A DNA stretch of 64,000 bases from SIG299 sp964544055 (GCA_964544055.1 CAZJAA010000013.1:4163-68162); one strand, 5' to 3'; counted from the stretch's first letter, positions 54,670 through 64,000 are shown. The notes: generated by a model not told the origin, from the sequence alone. A program made the numbers and translations.

Positions 54670-55662
54670 CTACCGGAATAGTGTTTTTATACTTTCTTCT
54701 TTCTTTTCTGCCTGTTCCATGGTCTGCAAAAGCTTCTGCATATTTTTTTCCGGTATCCAGGATTTTCGGTTGTTGTAATACTGATTCGCTACCTTCCAGA
54801 ATTTTTCCGGATAGGCGAGCAGAACAGGAAGCAACCGGTATTCTTCCATCGGAATCGGACGAATATGGTCATATGCTGACAGCATATCAGCGCCTAATGT
54901 CGTATCCCATTCCCATTTTTCCATCATCTTGCGAAACAGCAGATACAAATCAAAAATCTGTATTCCTGCCATAGCCTTTTCAAAGCCTGTCACTGCCATG
55001 TTTTCCTTGGAAAGAACAAGAACGCTGTGGTGGGTAAAGCTTCCGTGCAGCATACTTCCTTCTTTCAGCTTTTTTTCGTAATACCGGCTGTATTCCTCGC
55101 TATCCAGGCAGGCAATCGACTGTTCTGCTTGGGAAAACTGAAGTTCAAACTGTGATAAAAACTCTTGTTCAAACTGACTTTTCTGCTTTTTAGAGCGGAT
55201 ATACGCTCGCACCCTGCGAAGCTCCTTATTGCGTTTTTTCAATGTTTCCGTTAATCTGGGCTGACTGCAGAAGGTTTTTTCTTCTTCGGTCAGGGGAACC
55301 CCTGACATACAGGTATGCAGCCTTGCCAACGTTTTTACCGCAAGCAGTACTTCTTCCCTGCACTTTGCATTGCACTCTTCCCCCAGAAACCAGTTTCTCA
55401 TTACAAAAGTTTCATTATACGGTCCCTGTACCAGAAACTGCTGTTCCCGGCTTGGCACATAAAAATCCAGTGCAGAAAACCCTTGTTTTCCGGCAAATTC
55501 TTTTATTTTCTGCTCAAACCGTACTTTTCCTTCACTGTAGCTGATACTCCCCAGATTTTTCAGCCCCTGCTCTGTTTCCAGTATCCAGGCTCCTTTTACA
55601 CGGCCGGCTTTATATACCGTCAAATCATACTGTGCCAGTAAATCCGCTATTTTATCATCCAT
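54670..55662 (-). CDS. CotS-like spore coat protein kinase
   Basis: A 330-residue protein of the CotS/YutH family, which has the aminoglycoside-phosphotransferase-like kinase fold. LARLH and SMLHGSFTHHSVLVL correspond to the helical and catalytic loop regions (HGSFTHHSV in place of HGDxxxxN, so the catalytic Asp looks replaced by Ser). Probably a structural or inactive kinase of the spore coat. Its presence suggests an endospore-forming host. Confidence 0.78.
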   Translation of the reverse strand: MDDKIADLLAQYDLTVYKAGRVKGAWILETEQGLKNLGSISYSEGKVRFEQKIKEFAGKQGFSALDFYVPSREQQFLVQGPYNETFVMRNWFLGEECNAKCREEVLLAVKTLARLHTCMSGVPLTEEEKTFCSQPRLTETLKKRNKELRRVRAYIRSKKQKSQFEQEFLSQFELQFSQAEQSIACLDSEEYSRYYEKKLKEGSMLHGSFTHHSVLVLSKENMAVTGFEKAMAGIQIFDLYLLFRKMMEKWEWDTTLGADMLSAYDHIRPIPMEEYRLLPVLLAYPEKFWKVANQYYNNRKSWIPEKNMQKLLQTMEQAEKKEESIKTLFR

Positions 55663-55718
55663 CTTTCTTCCTCCGACCCAAATCGTACTCCTTTAATCTT
55701 ATGTCGGAGAAAGAAAGC

Positions 55719-57164
55719 TTATTCCTTGTTTACCATCTGCTTTACCCGTTCAGTTAATTGTTCCTTTGTATTTAAGGCAGGCTCTGCCAGCACTTCGTCC
55801 AAAAGCTGTTCCAGCATTTCGCCAACAAAACGCCCCGGAAGCACACCGAGCATTAACAGGTCTTTTCCGTTGACTGCAAGCTGTTTTAACGTCACGCAGT
55901 CTTTGTGCTCCACCACTTCCTGATAAAGCTTTTTCGTTTCGGCGAGTGCTTCCAGCTTATGTTTTAATTCACTTGGATGCTGGGATAACACATCGGCCAG
56001 CTGAAGCTCCCACAAAAGCTCCATTATCTCTGTTCCCAGACGATGCATCATCTGACGCATGGCTGCCAGATTCTCTATTTTTTCTTTTGTAAACGTCAAA
56101 TACTGCGTATGCGCCGCCACAAGCCTCTCTACAAAATCCGTAGTTTCATTATCAAATTTCAACCGGTGCATAATTTTTTTTGCCTGTTTTGCACCGATTT
56201 CTGCATGGTGCGGAAAATGATGCAGTCCCTGCTCATCCGTCACCTGCACCAAAGGCTTTGCGACATCATGTAACAAGGCTGCAAACCGCAAAATCTGCAG
56301 TTCCTTTTTGGTCCACACCTTTTCTGTTATCACAGCCTCCGTCGAAAAATTGGGAAGCAGTTCTTTCAAATGCTGTTGCTGCTTTTTTGCATTTCCGACC
56401 AGTTCTACTGTTTTAAGCGTATGCTCGCCTACGTTATACAGGTGATTTTTGTTGCACTGTCCGGTGGAAAGCATGGCATCAAATTCCGGCAGAACTACCG
56501 CCGTGATGCCGCTTTGCTGCATCATAAGCAGGCGATCTGGGTAAGAGGAAACAAGCAGCTTTGTCAGCTCGATGCGAATGCGCTCGGCACTGATTTTTTT
56601 TAAGTTTTCTACCCGGGCAGCCGCCGCTTTTCTGGTATTTTCCTCGATGGAAAAGCCAAGCTGTGCCGAAAAACGAAACGCTCGCATAATGCGCAGGGCA
56701 TCCTCATCAAAGCGTTCTCCTGCCACACCCACACAGCGGATAATTTTATTTTTTAAGTCCTCTGCACCGCCAAAAATATCCACCATGCCGGTCTGCTCGT
56801 TATAAGCCATGGCATTAATGGTAAAATCACGGCGTTTTAAATCCTCTGTGAGATTTCGTGTAAAATGCACTTCCTTTGGATGTCTGCCGTCCTCGTATTC
56901 TCCATCAATGCGGTAAGTAGTCACCTCAAAGCCTTCTTTATCCAGTAAAACCGTAACCGTACCATGCTGGATGCCGGTATCCACCGTTCGGCGAAACAAT
57001 GCTTTTACTTCATACGGACTTGCCGAAGTAGTAATGTCCCAGTCGTCTGCTTCACGCCCCAGCAGGGAGTCACGCACACAGCCGCCTACCGCATAAGCTT
57101 CATAGCCATGTGACAGTAGCGTTCCAATAATCATATTCACTTTTTCCGGCACCTGAATATTCAT
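55719..57164 (-). CDS. cca: CCA tRNA nucleotidyltransferase with HD domain
   Basis: Class II tRNA nucleotidyltransferase that builds and repairs the 3' CCA end. 481 residues: AYAVGGCVRDSLLGREADDWDI has the G-rich loop and the DxD metal site, ERIRIEL is the nucleotide-selecting region, and an HD domain (AALLHDVAKP) lies in the C-terminal half. The start at 57164 was chosen because AAAGGAAGC is upstream and the longer frame to 57209 adds only basic residues. Confidence 0.93.
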   Translation of the reverse strand: MNIQVPEKVNMIIGTLLSHGYEAYAVGGCVRDSLLGREADDWDITTSASPYEVKALFRRTVDTGIQHGTVTVLLDKEGFEVTTYRIDGEYEDGRHPKEVHFTRNLTEDLKRRDFTINAMAYNEQTGMVDIFGGAEDLKNKIIRCVGVAGERFDEDALRIMRAFRFSAQLGFSIEENTRKAAAARVENLKKISAERIRIELTKLLVSSYPDRLLMMQQSGITAVVLPEFDAMLSTGQCNKNHLYNVGEHTLKTVELVGNAKKQQQHLKELLPNFSTEAVITEKVWTKKELQILRFAALLHDVAKPLVQVTDEQGLHHFPHHAEIGAKQAKKIMHRLKFDNETTDFVERLVAAHTQYLTFTKEKIENLAAMRQMMHRLGTEIMELLWELQLADVLSQHPSELKHKLEALAETKKLYQEVVEHKDCVTLKQLAVNGKDLLMLGVLPGRFVGEMLEQLLDEVLAEPALNTKEQLTERVKQMVNKE

Positions 57165-57282
57165 GGACGGTTGCTTCCTTTCTGCGTTTCTTTGTCTCGC
57201 AACTTTCATTTTTTATTTTAACAGAATTTTTGTATTACAGCAACCTTTTTTCTTTTTCCGCACATACGCCCGGCATTAATGG

Positions 57283-57330
57283 AAAAAAGCACTATTTTTT
57301 CGAAACCAGTAGTTTTCTTAAAAATAGTGC
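57283..57330 (-). terminator. Rho-independent terminator of proS
   Basis: Minus strand GCACTATTTTT and AAAAATAGTGC form an 11-bp stem with a 20-base loop, followed by TTTTTT. Confidence 0.82.
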
Positions 57331-57350
57331 CCTTTCTGCGTTTATCCGAT

Positions 57351-59075
57351 TTATTTTAACTTTTCGTACAGCTCTTCCTTCAGCTTCAGAATGTATTCCA
57401 GTGCTTCGGAAACGTCTACCATCTCATTTAGCGACTTATCTCTTGTGGTAATCTCCACCTGATTGTTCTTTAAATTTCTTGGGCTGACAACCACACGAAC
57501 CGGCACACCAAGCAAATCCGCATCGGCAAACATCTGACCGCCGCGGACGCCCTCTCTGTCATCATAGATTACTTCTGCGCCCTGCTTCTGCAGTTCTTCA
57601 TATAAGGCGTCTGCCACCTTCTTTGTTTCCTCGTCATCCGGACGCAGGCAGCAAAGATGAACCTCCCATGGAGCAATGGAAATTGGCCAGATTGGGCCAA
57701 ACTCATCATGCTTTGCTTCACATACGGAAGCTGCCAGACGACCAACACCAATACCATAGCATCCCATAATCGGATTGTGGATGGAGCCGTCCTTATCCAC
57801 ATACTGCATATGCATGCTCTTGCTGTACTTTGTTCCGAGCTGGAAAATATTTCCCACTTCAATACCACGCTTAATCGTCAGAACCGGTTTGCCGCAGCAA
57901 GGACAAATGCCGCCTTCCTTTACCTTTGCTATATCATAAAACTTCACCTCCGGAAGCTCACGCTCCAGATTTAATCCGGTATAATGGAAGCCTTCTTTAT
58001 TGGCTCCGGCTACCAGATTTCCGGTTCCCTGCAAAGATAAATCACAGTAGAAAGCAACCTTGTCCGAGAGTCCGAACGGTCCGATGTAACCTGCCACAAG
58101 CGGAGCGTCTTCTGTAATTTCTGCCGGATGAATATCTTCGCCCACCAGATTGCGAAGCTTTGTTTCGTTCACCTCATAATCTCCACGAACAAAAGCTACC
58201 ACATAGGAATCATCTGCATTTTTCTGATATACCACTGCCTTACAGGATGCCGCAACCTCTGCCTTTAAGAAGCTGCACACCTCTTCAATGGTTTTGCAGC
58301 CCGGTGTTTCTACACATTCCAACGCTGCAGCCGTGCCTGTAAAATTATTTTTTACTATGTTTTCCGCAGCCTCCATGTTGGCTCTGTAATCACACTCGGT
58401 ACAAAGCACGATGGAGTCTTCACCAACCTCAGTCAGCAGCATATATTCATGGGAAATGCTACCGCCCATCATACCGGAGTCGGATGCCACGGTAACTACC
58501 TCCGGCACACCGGCACGCTTAAAGATGCGGTTATAGGCATCATAGCACTTCTGATAATACTGTTCCAAATCCTCCTGGGAGGTGTGGAAAGAATACGCAT
58601 CCTTCATGGTAAATTCGCGCACACGAATCATTCCGGCTCTCGGTCTTGCCTCGTCACGGAATTTTCTCTGGAACTGATAAATCATAAACGGATACTGCTG
58701 ATAAGACTGGGCATAGTCACGCACCAGCTGTACGGCAGCTTCCTCATGCGTCATGCCAAGCACCATTTTGGATTTATTTCTGTCCTGAAACCGAACCAGC
58801 TCGCTGCCGATGCTGTCGTAGCGGCCGGATTCCTGCCAAAGCTCTGCCGGCATAACCACCGGGAATAAAATTTCCTGTCCGTCAATCGCATTCATTTCCT
58901 CCCGGATAATTGCTTCAATTTTGGAGGTTACTCTGCGCAGTGCCGGATACTCCGAAAAAATGCCGTTTCCGACATATTTCATATATCCTCCGCGAATCAT
59001 CAGTGCATGGCTGTCGATCACACAGTCTGCTGGTCTTTCCTTAAATCTTGGTCCTACTAAGTTTTTCAGCTTCAT
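57351..59075 (-). CDS. proS: Prolyl-tRNA synthetase (bacterial type)
   Basis: Class II synthetase that charges tRNA-Pro. The 574-residue protein has motif 1 (ALRRVTSKIEAIIREEMN), motif 2 (QRKFRDEARPRAGMIRVREF), an INS editing domain between motifs 2 and 3 (about 225-400), motif 3 (MGCYGIGVGRLAA) and the anticodon-binding domain. The ATG at 59075 is preferred to the one at 59084, because AGGAAAGG abuts the earlier one without spacing. It is controlled by a proline T-box. Confidence 0.96.
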   Translation of the reverse strand: MKLKNLVGPRFKERPADCVIDSHALMIRGGYMKYVGNGIFSEYPALRRVTSKIEAIIREEMNAIDGQEILFPVVMPAELWQESGRYDSIGSELVRFQDRNKSKMVLGMTHEEAAVQLVRDYAQSYQQYPFMIYQFQRKFRDEARPRAGMIRVREFTMKDAYSFHTSQEDLEQYYQKCYDAYNRIFKRAGVPEVVTVASDSGMMGGSISHEYMLLTEVGEDSIVLCTECDYRANMEAAENIVKNNFTGTAAALECVETPGCKTIEEVCSFLKAEVAASCKAVVYQKNADDSYVVAFVRGDYEVNETKLRNLVGEDIHPAEITEDAPLVAGYIGPFGLSDKVAFYCDLSLQGTGNLVAGANKEGFHYTGLNLERELPEVKFYDIAKVKEGGICPCCGKPVLTIKRGIEVGNIFQLGTKYSKSMHMQYVDKDGSIHNPIMGCYGIGVGRLAASVCEAKHDEFGPIWPISIAPWEVHLCCLRPDDEETKKVADALYEELQKQGAEVIYDDREGVRGGQMFADADLLGVPVRVVVSPRNLKNNQVEITTRDKSLNEMVDVSEALEYILKLKEELYEKLK

Positions 59076-59104
59076 TTTTTTCATCCTTTCCTATAAAGTA
59101 AAAA

Positions 59105-59412
59105 GGTCCCTTTTGTATGCTTACGCTACAAAAGGGACCGAAAATACGGCGGTACCACCCTGCTTCAAACCAAAACCCTCAAGGGCAGTTACAGCCGCAC
59201 AAGGATGTTTTTGGTTTGCACTTTTTGTCTGTATCGCAGACCTGCGCTGCATTTTCATGCAGGACTCCGGGGCAGGTTCCAAAACCATTTGTGGGAAGCT
59301 CTCACCAGCCGCTTCTTCTCTGACACATCAGGAGTTGTACTATTCCTCTTCTACGCCACGTTAAATATTAGTTTCTGACGCTGCCTTACCGTTCACAGCC
59401 GCAGAAACAATT
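59105..59412 (-). promoter_or_regulatory. Proline T-box riboswitch
   Basis: Leader between the promoter at 59420-59448 and proS. The T-box GGGTGGTACCGCC is at 59148-59160. The specifier is likely CCT (59274-59276) in GGAACCTGCCCCGGAGTC, a proline codon. The terminator hairpin GGTCCCTTTTGT / ACAAAAGGGACC (59105-59139) is followed by TTTTT. Uncharged tRNA-Pro would pair with specifier and T-box and allow read-through into proS. Confidence 0.92.
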
Positions 59413-59419
59413 TTATCTT

Positions 59420-59448
59420 ATTTTATGCTGTACGACGGCTTTTGTCAA
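59420..59448 (-). promoter_or_regulatory. Promoter of the proS T-box transcript
   Basis: Minus strand TTGACA (59443-59448), 17 bases, TAAAAT (59420-59425). Beyond it, at 59486-59505, there is an 8-bp hairpin GTTGCTGT-CGGA-ACAGCAAC without a T tract, in the space behind the GH43 gene. Confidence 0.82.
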
Positions 59449-59542
59449 GAGGTTTTCCGTGTTATTGCATCTTTATCCGTAATTTGTTGCTGTCGGAACA
59501 GCAACGCAATTTCCAAGTATAGCAAACGTTCCTTATTGTCCA

Positions 59543-61147
59543 TTATTGATACACAAATGCCGAAAATGTTGCACTGCCTCCTGCTTTCTTGGTAGAATAC
59601 ACAAACAGTCCAAACCGGCAGCCCGTAAAATGATCCAGCTTAAAATAAAGCTTCTTGGTGATGCCTGTTTTTTTCCAGCCGACCCCACAGTCATAAGAAA
59701 ACTCCGCTTCATCTGCCATCTGTGCAAACTCCGCTTTCACACGCAGTCGGACTTGAGCCACTGCATCAGAAGTCAGCTCTGTAAGCTCACAAAGAATGCC
59801 TTCCTCCGTATCCGGCTGCATTGCCTGCATGGATGCATCCTCCGCCGGACGGTGCATCATGACAACATAAAGCTTTCCTGCCTTTTTGGTAATGCCAACA
59901 AAGCCGTAGCACGACTGCAAGGCACAAAGCCCGGCATAGTCACCATCCTTTAAATCAGACGCATCTACCGTGACAATGGCTTCGCAGGAAGGAAAACGCA
60001 TTCTCTGTGTCAGAACATTTTTGGCCTGCGTCACATTCCGGCACAGCCTGTCAGTTGTAATTCTCACCGTTCCGTTGTTCATGTTCCGGCAAATCAGAGA
60101 CAAATCCGGTTCGTGGTTAAACTGCCAGCAGCTCTTAAATCCAAAGCTGTCATAGTATGCATTTTTCACTACCCTGCCCTCTGCTTTTTTTTCACTTGGC
60201 AAAGCTTCTCCTGCCTTAAAATCATCACCTTGTACGAGCGGAGCATATTCATAGCCCGGTCTTGTGCTTGTTGTTTCAACCACGGCAGGTATTTTTCCAT
60301 GCTCTCCGAACACCGGATAGCCGTTTTCCCATAAAATCGGAACGAGCACCGGAATCCTGCCTACTGCACTGCGATCCTGGAACAGCACCGCATACCAGTT
60401 TCCGTCCGGAGTATCCACAATGCCGCCCTGAGCAACACCCTGATTAAAATATCCCATATCGTCATTTAACACGTCCCCGCCGGTAAATTCGCCAAAAAGC
60501 GAATCTGCCATAAAACACGCCTCTACGCGCTTCCACTCGCTGCGCAGCGAATGAATAAAAAACAGGTAATACTTACCGTTTATTTTATAAAAATGCGTTC
60601 CTTCGTAGCCAAGCCCTGGATGTCCTGCGTCACTGACAATAATGCGGTCGATACCGCCTTCCTTTGGTCCGCTCAAATCGGCATTTAACTCCTGTAAGCG
60701 GATGTTCGTGTTGCCGGATGCAATGTATACCCGGTCATCCTCATCAAACAGAAGAGAGCAGTCATGATAAAATCCGGCGATGTTCTGCTTTTTCCAGGCA
60801 CCCTCGATGGAGGATGCCTGATACAGATAGGTCTTTCCGGTATCATTGGCAACAAAGCACACATAAAATATCCCCTTATGGTAACGAATACTCGCCGCCC
60901 ACATACCCTGTCCGTAGATGTTCTGTTCTCCGGTAAGCTGCTGTGCCGGTGTGGAATCCAATGCATCATACACATACGCTGCATGCTCCCAGTTTACCAA
61001 ATCGTAAGAACGCAGAATTTCACAGCCCGGCATAAAATACATGGTTGTGCTGACCATGTAGTAGGTATCCTCCACCCGGATGACATCCACATCCGGATAG
61101 TCCAGGCAGAGCAGAGGATTGATTTGGTGTTGAATTTTTCTGTTCAT
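59543..61147 (-). CDS. Glycoside hydrolase family 43 (beta-xylosidase-like)
   Basis: Five-bladed beta-propeller glycosidase of 534 residues acting on xylo- or arabinoxylo-oligosaccharides. The catalytic base Asp is in NPLLCLDYPDVDVI, the pKa-tuning Asp in FYHDCSLLFD, and the general acid Glu in GYEGTHFYK. A second, beta-sandwich domain fills the last 200 residues. No signal peptide, so it probably works inside the cell. The start at 61147 follows AAAGGAGTTATCT. Confidence 0.9.
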   Translation of the reverse strand: MNRKIQHQINPLLCLDYPDVDVIRVEDTYYMVSTTMYFMPGCEILRSYDLVNWEHAAYVYDALDSTPAQQLTGEQNIYGQGMWAASIRYHKGIFYVCFVANDTGKTYLYQASSIEGAWKKQNIAGFYHDCSLLFDEDDRVYIASGNTNIRLQELNADLSGPKEGGIDRIIVSDAGHPGLGYEGTHFYKINGKYYLFFIHSLRSEWKRVEACFMADSLFGEFTGGDVLNDDMGYFNQGVAQGGIVDTPDGNWYAVLFQDRSAVGRIPVLVPILWENGYPVFGEHGKIPAVVETTSTRPGYEYAPLVQGDDFKAGEALPSEKKAEGRVVKNAYYDSFGFKSCWQFNHEPDLSLICRNMNNGTVRITTDRLCRNVTQAKNVLTQRMRFPSCEAIVTVDASDLKDGDYAGLCALQSCYGFVGITKKAGKLYVVMMHRPAEDASMQAMQPDTEEGILCELTELTSDAVAQVRLRVKAEFAQMADEAEFSYDCGVGWKKTGITKKLYFKLDHFTGCRFGLFVYSTKKAGGSATFSAFVYQ

Positions 61148-61204
61148 AGATAACTCCTTTTTTGAGGATGTCAATTGCTTGAAGCGGCATCCTATAGCAC
61201 AAAA

Positions 61205-62566
61205 CTATTCTGTGTAACCAAAGCTTAAAATGGTAAAGGTCTTATTTTCGTCGCCGTCCTTCATCTTAATTTCGACCGTGTGCTCTGCCGCTTCGGCTTC
61301 GTCAATCAGAAGAACCACGTTGCAGTTATTCCAGCCTCCGGCACTGTAACCATCTACTGTCGTTACCTTTGTACCGTCCACATACACCTCAGCCGCACCA
61401 AACTCCTTGCTGCTTGAGGTTTTAAAGTTTAAAAGCAGGTTTTTGCAGGTCAGCTTCATGGTAAAGACATCATTTTCTGCTGCCGCATCACGCTTCCAGT
61501 TGTCCGGAAATGCCGCCTGATAGGAAAGCCCCATGCCCTGTATCAGCATATCCTTCTGGGTAAAGCTGCCCGGTGTCATGGTAATTCCTTCATATTCACT
61601 GCCGCTTTTTAACATCACCACCTGCTTAAAGTCAAGCCCGATTTTTCCGTTTTCCGGCACTGCTGCCAGTTCCTCCGTCTCCTCGGCATCTACCACCTCA
61701 AGAAGATGCATCAGGCAGTCAGACATTACCGTGTGACCGTATTGGGTCGGGTGATAATCATCCGCAAAGAATTTTGCATCCGTCAGCTGACTGTTTTTAA
61801 ACGGTTCCGCAATAGCATCCTTTATACTTACCATCGGCAGGTCATAATAAGTTCCTACCGGAAGATAGCTGTCCTGCACATTCCATTTATTTTTCGCCAC
61901 CGCAAATAGAAGAATAACGGCAGCCTCATTCTCCTGGCTCAGTACATCATGCACCAGACTTTCATACGCTCTTGTGCCGGTTGCCTCCTGCCAGTCATTT
62001 ACGGCAAATTCAATAAGAAATAAATCCGGTTCTGCACCAAGCACATCCAGTACATCCTTCTGATAGCGAATTACGCCAAGAGAGGACGGTGTGCCGCTCA
62101 ACCCTGCATTGACAAACAAAATATTGTTCCCGGTTCCATATGCCTTTTGAAAAGCCTCCACAAACTGATACGCATAACCATCTGTCTTTTTTGCCGGACC
62201 GGCACCCTCTGTAATGGAACCGCCCAGCAGGGCAATCCGCACAGTTTCTCCATTTCTTGCCTTTTCCAGCACCTTCTTTAACCGCGCATTATTTCCGGTA
62301 GAAACCAGCGAATCCGTTAGCATTTCGCTATACCAGTCCGTTTCCGGTGCTTTTGTCGGCTCCGGAGTCGGAGTTTCCGTTGGTGCAGCTGTTTCTGTCG
62401 GTGCAGCCGTTTCTGTCGGTGCAGCCGTTTCCGTTGGTGCAGCCGTTTCCGTTGGTGCAGCTGTTTCCGTTGGTGTCGGCAGCTCTGTATTCTTTTTCTC
62501 TCCGCATCCTGACATGGCAAAACATGCCACTGCTGCCAGCATAAAAATCCATCTTAAGTTTCGCAT
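61205..62566 (-). CDS. SGNH/GDSL hydrolase lipoprotein (probable xylan esterase)
   Basis: Exported, lipid-anchored esterase of 453 residues. The signal peptide MRNLRWIFMLAAVACFAMSGC ends in lipobox MSGC. A linker follows with about five ETAAPT repeats and a PTPEPTK end. The catalytic domain has block I ALLGGSITEG, block II VNAGLSGTPSS, block III FAVNDWQ and block V FADDYHPTQYGH. The C-terminal 150 residues form a beta-rich domain. Between GH43 and GH115 genes, deacetylation of xylan is the likely role. Confidence 0.85.
   Translation of the reverse strand: MRNLRWIFMLAAVACFAMSGCGEKKNTELPTPTETAAPTETAAPTETAAPTETAAPTETAAPTETPTPEPTKAPETDWYSEMLTDSLVSTGNNARLKKVLEKARNGETVRIALLGGSITEGAGPAKKTDGYAYQFVEAFQKAYGTGNNILFVNAGLSGTPSSLGVIRYQKDVLDVLGAEPDLFLIEFAVNDWQEATGTRAYESLVHDVLSQENEAAVILLFAVAKNKWNVQDSYLPVGTYYDLPMVSIKDAIAEPFKNSQLTDAKFFADDYHPTQYGHTVMSDCLMHLLEVVDAEETEELAAVPENGKIGLDFKQVVMLKSGSEYEGITMTPGSFTQKDMLIQGMGLSYQAAFPDNWKRDAAAENDVFTMKLTCKNLLLNFKTSSSKEFGAAEVYVDGTKVTTVDGYSAGGWNNCNVVLLIDEAEAAEHTVEIKMKDGDENKTFTILSFGYTE
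62362..62470. repeat. 18-bp tandem repeats coding ETAAPT linker
   Basis: About five near-identical copies of an 18-bp unit (plus strand GTTTCTGTCGGTGCAGCC with small changes) inside the esterase gene. They encode a flexible Pro/Thr/Ala/Glu linker between lipid anchor and catalytic domain. Copy number is likely to vary between strains. Confidence 0.88.
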
Positions 62567-62668
62567 TTTTCTTTTTTCCCTTCTCTTTCCATGCTCTGGA
62601 AAAGCTTCTTTCCGAAGCCCCTGTTGTATTGTTTACAAAATAACCCGCATAGCCATATATTGTTCACA

Positions 62669-64000
62669 TTATGCTTCCGGTCCTAAGTAAGAATCCGGCA
62701 GTGCTCCCCGGTAAATTACGATTTTCTGCAATACAAGACCTGCATCAATGCCGTAAAACCGAAGCTTATGTACTCCAGCAGCCAGCGATACCCTGCTTTC
62801 CTTGATGTGAACGTTTTGTTCCACGGCACGGCTCCACTGCCATTCATAGCAGTCGCCCGCAATGTAGCCCTTTGGCAGGGCATTGACTACCACAGTAGCC
62901 TGCTCATCCACAGCAATGCCGTAGCGCAGCTCTACTTTATCCCCATCCAGATGATTGCTTGGTGCCAGATAGACACGAATGGCATAATCGGTCGTCATAT
63001 CTGCATCAAAAATATATTCCAGATATGGTAAGCCCTCCACGCTTCCGGTTTCGTCATAAAGCTTTGCCGTTTCCATCGTCACCGGATATACCTTGGCAGA
63101 AGCATCCGAGCGTCCGTAATTTGGAATTATCCGAAACTGTGCGGAGAAAATCTTGTAGCCACCCTCCTGTCTTTCCGTAGGGTGCACCGCATTCTCTGCC
63201 TGCTGCCTGCTGATTCCGGTATTCTGTAAGCTGTCCTGCACACGCTCTACAAGCACCACCGGAACATTCTCCGCATAAGCATCTGCCTGAAGAACCACAC
63301 AGCCCGCAAGCGGTTCTGGTCTGGTTTCCATCAATTCTTCAATCAAAACGTCCCTGCTGTACGGACAGCTTACGTCTTCCAGCACAATCGGTGTCGGCAG
63401 TGCACAGTTTTCCGCATTCCACGCCACATAGCCAAGGTGCGGCTGGCTCATCATTTTATTCCACTTGCCGGCGGACATTTCTTCATTGTAATGGCGCATC
63501 AGTTCCTTATCCTTCGCAATGGCTTCTTCCACCAGTGCTGCAAAGCCGTTGGTTCTTGCGTCCTTCTTTTCTGCATAATAGCGGTTGTAGGCAGAATAAA
63601 TATACAGTGCCACTACATTGGCAGAGGCGGTCACCGGATAAAAAACGAGCTGTTCATAGGCGTCCTGAAGCTCCTTCGGAATTTCCGGCTTCACCAGCTC
63701 GGCACCCTCCATCAAAAACAGGGCAAAATCCAACATACTCTGCGCTTCTCCAAAATTTTCAATGCTGTAGATGTTTTCTCTCATATATTCCGGCTTACAG
63801 ATGGCATTTAACTTGGAATAGCCCGCTAAAAGCCCTGCCATCTGTGCCTGAACCACTTCGGAAACACCGTAGGAAAACTGCTGTTTGACAAATTTAAGAT
63901 AATAGTCCCCCGGTGTCACACTTCCGTTGGTTCCATAGGTTTCAAAATCATACGCTAAATCCATATAATAGGAAATCTGCATTTCCATTGGCTTTAAGTC
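62669..64000 (-). CDS. GH115-type xylan alpha-glucuronidase, C-terminal part
   Basis: Open to the window edge, so only the last 443 residues or so are visible. The visible part contains an alpha-helical region (AGLLAGYSKLNAICKPE, AYEQLVFYPVTASANVVALY) and a C-terminal beta-sandwich (GVHKLRFYGIDAGLVLQKIV), the arrangement of GH115 enzymes, which remove 4-O-methyl-glucuronic acid from xylan. The catalytic residues lie in the missing N-terminal part. The neighbours GH43 and SGNH esterase support a glucuronoxylan role. Confidence 0.78.
   Translation of the reverse strand, partial: DLKPMEMQISYYMDLAYDFETYGTNGSVTPGDYYLKFVKQQFSYGVSEVVQAQMAGLLAGYSKLNAICKPEYMRENIYSIENFGEAQSMLDFALFLMEGAELVKPEIPKELQDAYEQLVFYPVTASANVVALYIYSAYNRYYAEKKDARTNGFAALVEEAIAKDKELMRHYNEEMSAGKWNKMMSQPHLGYVAWNAENCALPTPIVLEDVSCPYSRDVLIEELMETRPEPLAGCVVLQADAYAENVPVVLVERVQDSLQNTGISRQQAENAVHPTERQEGGYKIFSAQFRIIPNYGRSDASAKVYPVTMETAKLYDETGSVEGLPYLEYIFDADMTTDYAIRVYLAPSNHLDGDKVELRYGIAVDEQATVVVNALPKGYIAGDCYEWQWSRAVEQNVHIKESRVSLAAGVHKLRFYGIDAGLVLQKIVIYRGALPDSYLGPEA

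Noticed and set aside
62362..62470. 18-bp repeats as a regulatory array
   Set aside because: They are in frame in the esterase gene and encode a normal Pro/Thr-rich linker.

Overview
The window looks like a chromosomal segment of a low-GC, anaerobic, spore-forming Gram-positive bacterium of the Clostridia, most likely a gut Lachnospiraceae. The evidence is a CIRCE-controlled clpB, a proline T-box in front of proS, strong AGGAGG ribosome binding sites throughout, a CotS-type spore coat kinase, and a glucuronoxylan-degrading group (GH43, SGNH esterase, GH115). The taxon is inferred from gene content only. One 100-base run of N (29398-29497) marks an assembly gap.

Layout. 1-10.3 kb is housekeeping, all on the minus strand: a pmbA/tldD pair, clpB, a SWIM/SNF2 helicase, a methyltransferase and a YfcE-like phosphodiesterase. 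10.3-22.5 kb is a lasso-peptide (paeninodin-like RiPP) locus: two short precursor genes (12812-12964 and 17366-17545, the second reported here from direct reading), two asparagine-synthetase-like cyclases, two HPr-kinase-like peptide kinases, one PqqD-like B1 protein, one transglutaminase-like B2 protease, a nucleotidyltransferase, and a two-component system whose kinase has no membrane segment. 22.5-42.2 kb is a large minus-strand exopolysaccharide/capsule operon: Wzz-like protein with a degenerate BY-kinase domain, eight glycosyltransferase or glycosyltransferase-like genes, Wzy polymerase, Wzx flippase, three acyl/acetyltransferases, a deacetylase-like lipoprotein and a beta-helix lipoprotein. 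42.4-45.2 kb holds a plus-strand ABC exporter and a glycosyltransferase. 45.2-59.4 kb is again housekeeping: MATE exporter, pepF, hflC/hflK, a HAD phosphatase, phosphoglucomutase, a PEGA protein, cotS-like, cca, proS with its T-box. 59.5-64 kb is the xylan group, cut by the window end.

The RiPP and polysaccharide loci are interlocked. The first lasso kinase lies 13 bases ahead of the polyprenyl-phosphate sugar transferase that should start the polysaccharide repeat unit, and the B2 leader peptidase is the last gene of the polysaccharide operon. The nearest ABC exporter lies at the far side of the polysaccharide operon. The two precursors share a leader (W4, P7, L12, NIN-x-TA, G20) but have unusually long and very different core regions; only precursor 1 ends in the C-terminal serine that lasso kinases phosphorylate. 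This duplicated, single-B1/B2 lasso system is the most interesting content of the window.

Non-coding structure worth attention: a candidate pseudoknot leader before the glycosyltransferase at 39669, a multi-armed palindromic element at 52994-53146, a large inverted repeat at 17131-17195, paired GTTAC/GTAAC motifs flanking the second precursor promoter, and an in-frame 51-bp tandem repeat at the assembly gap.
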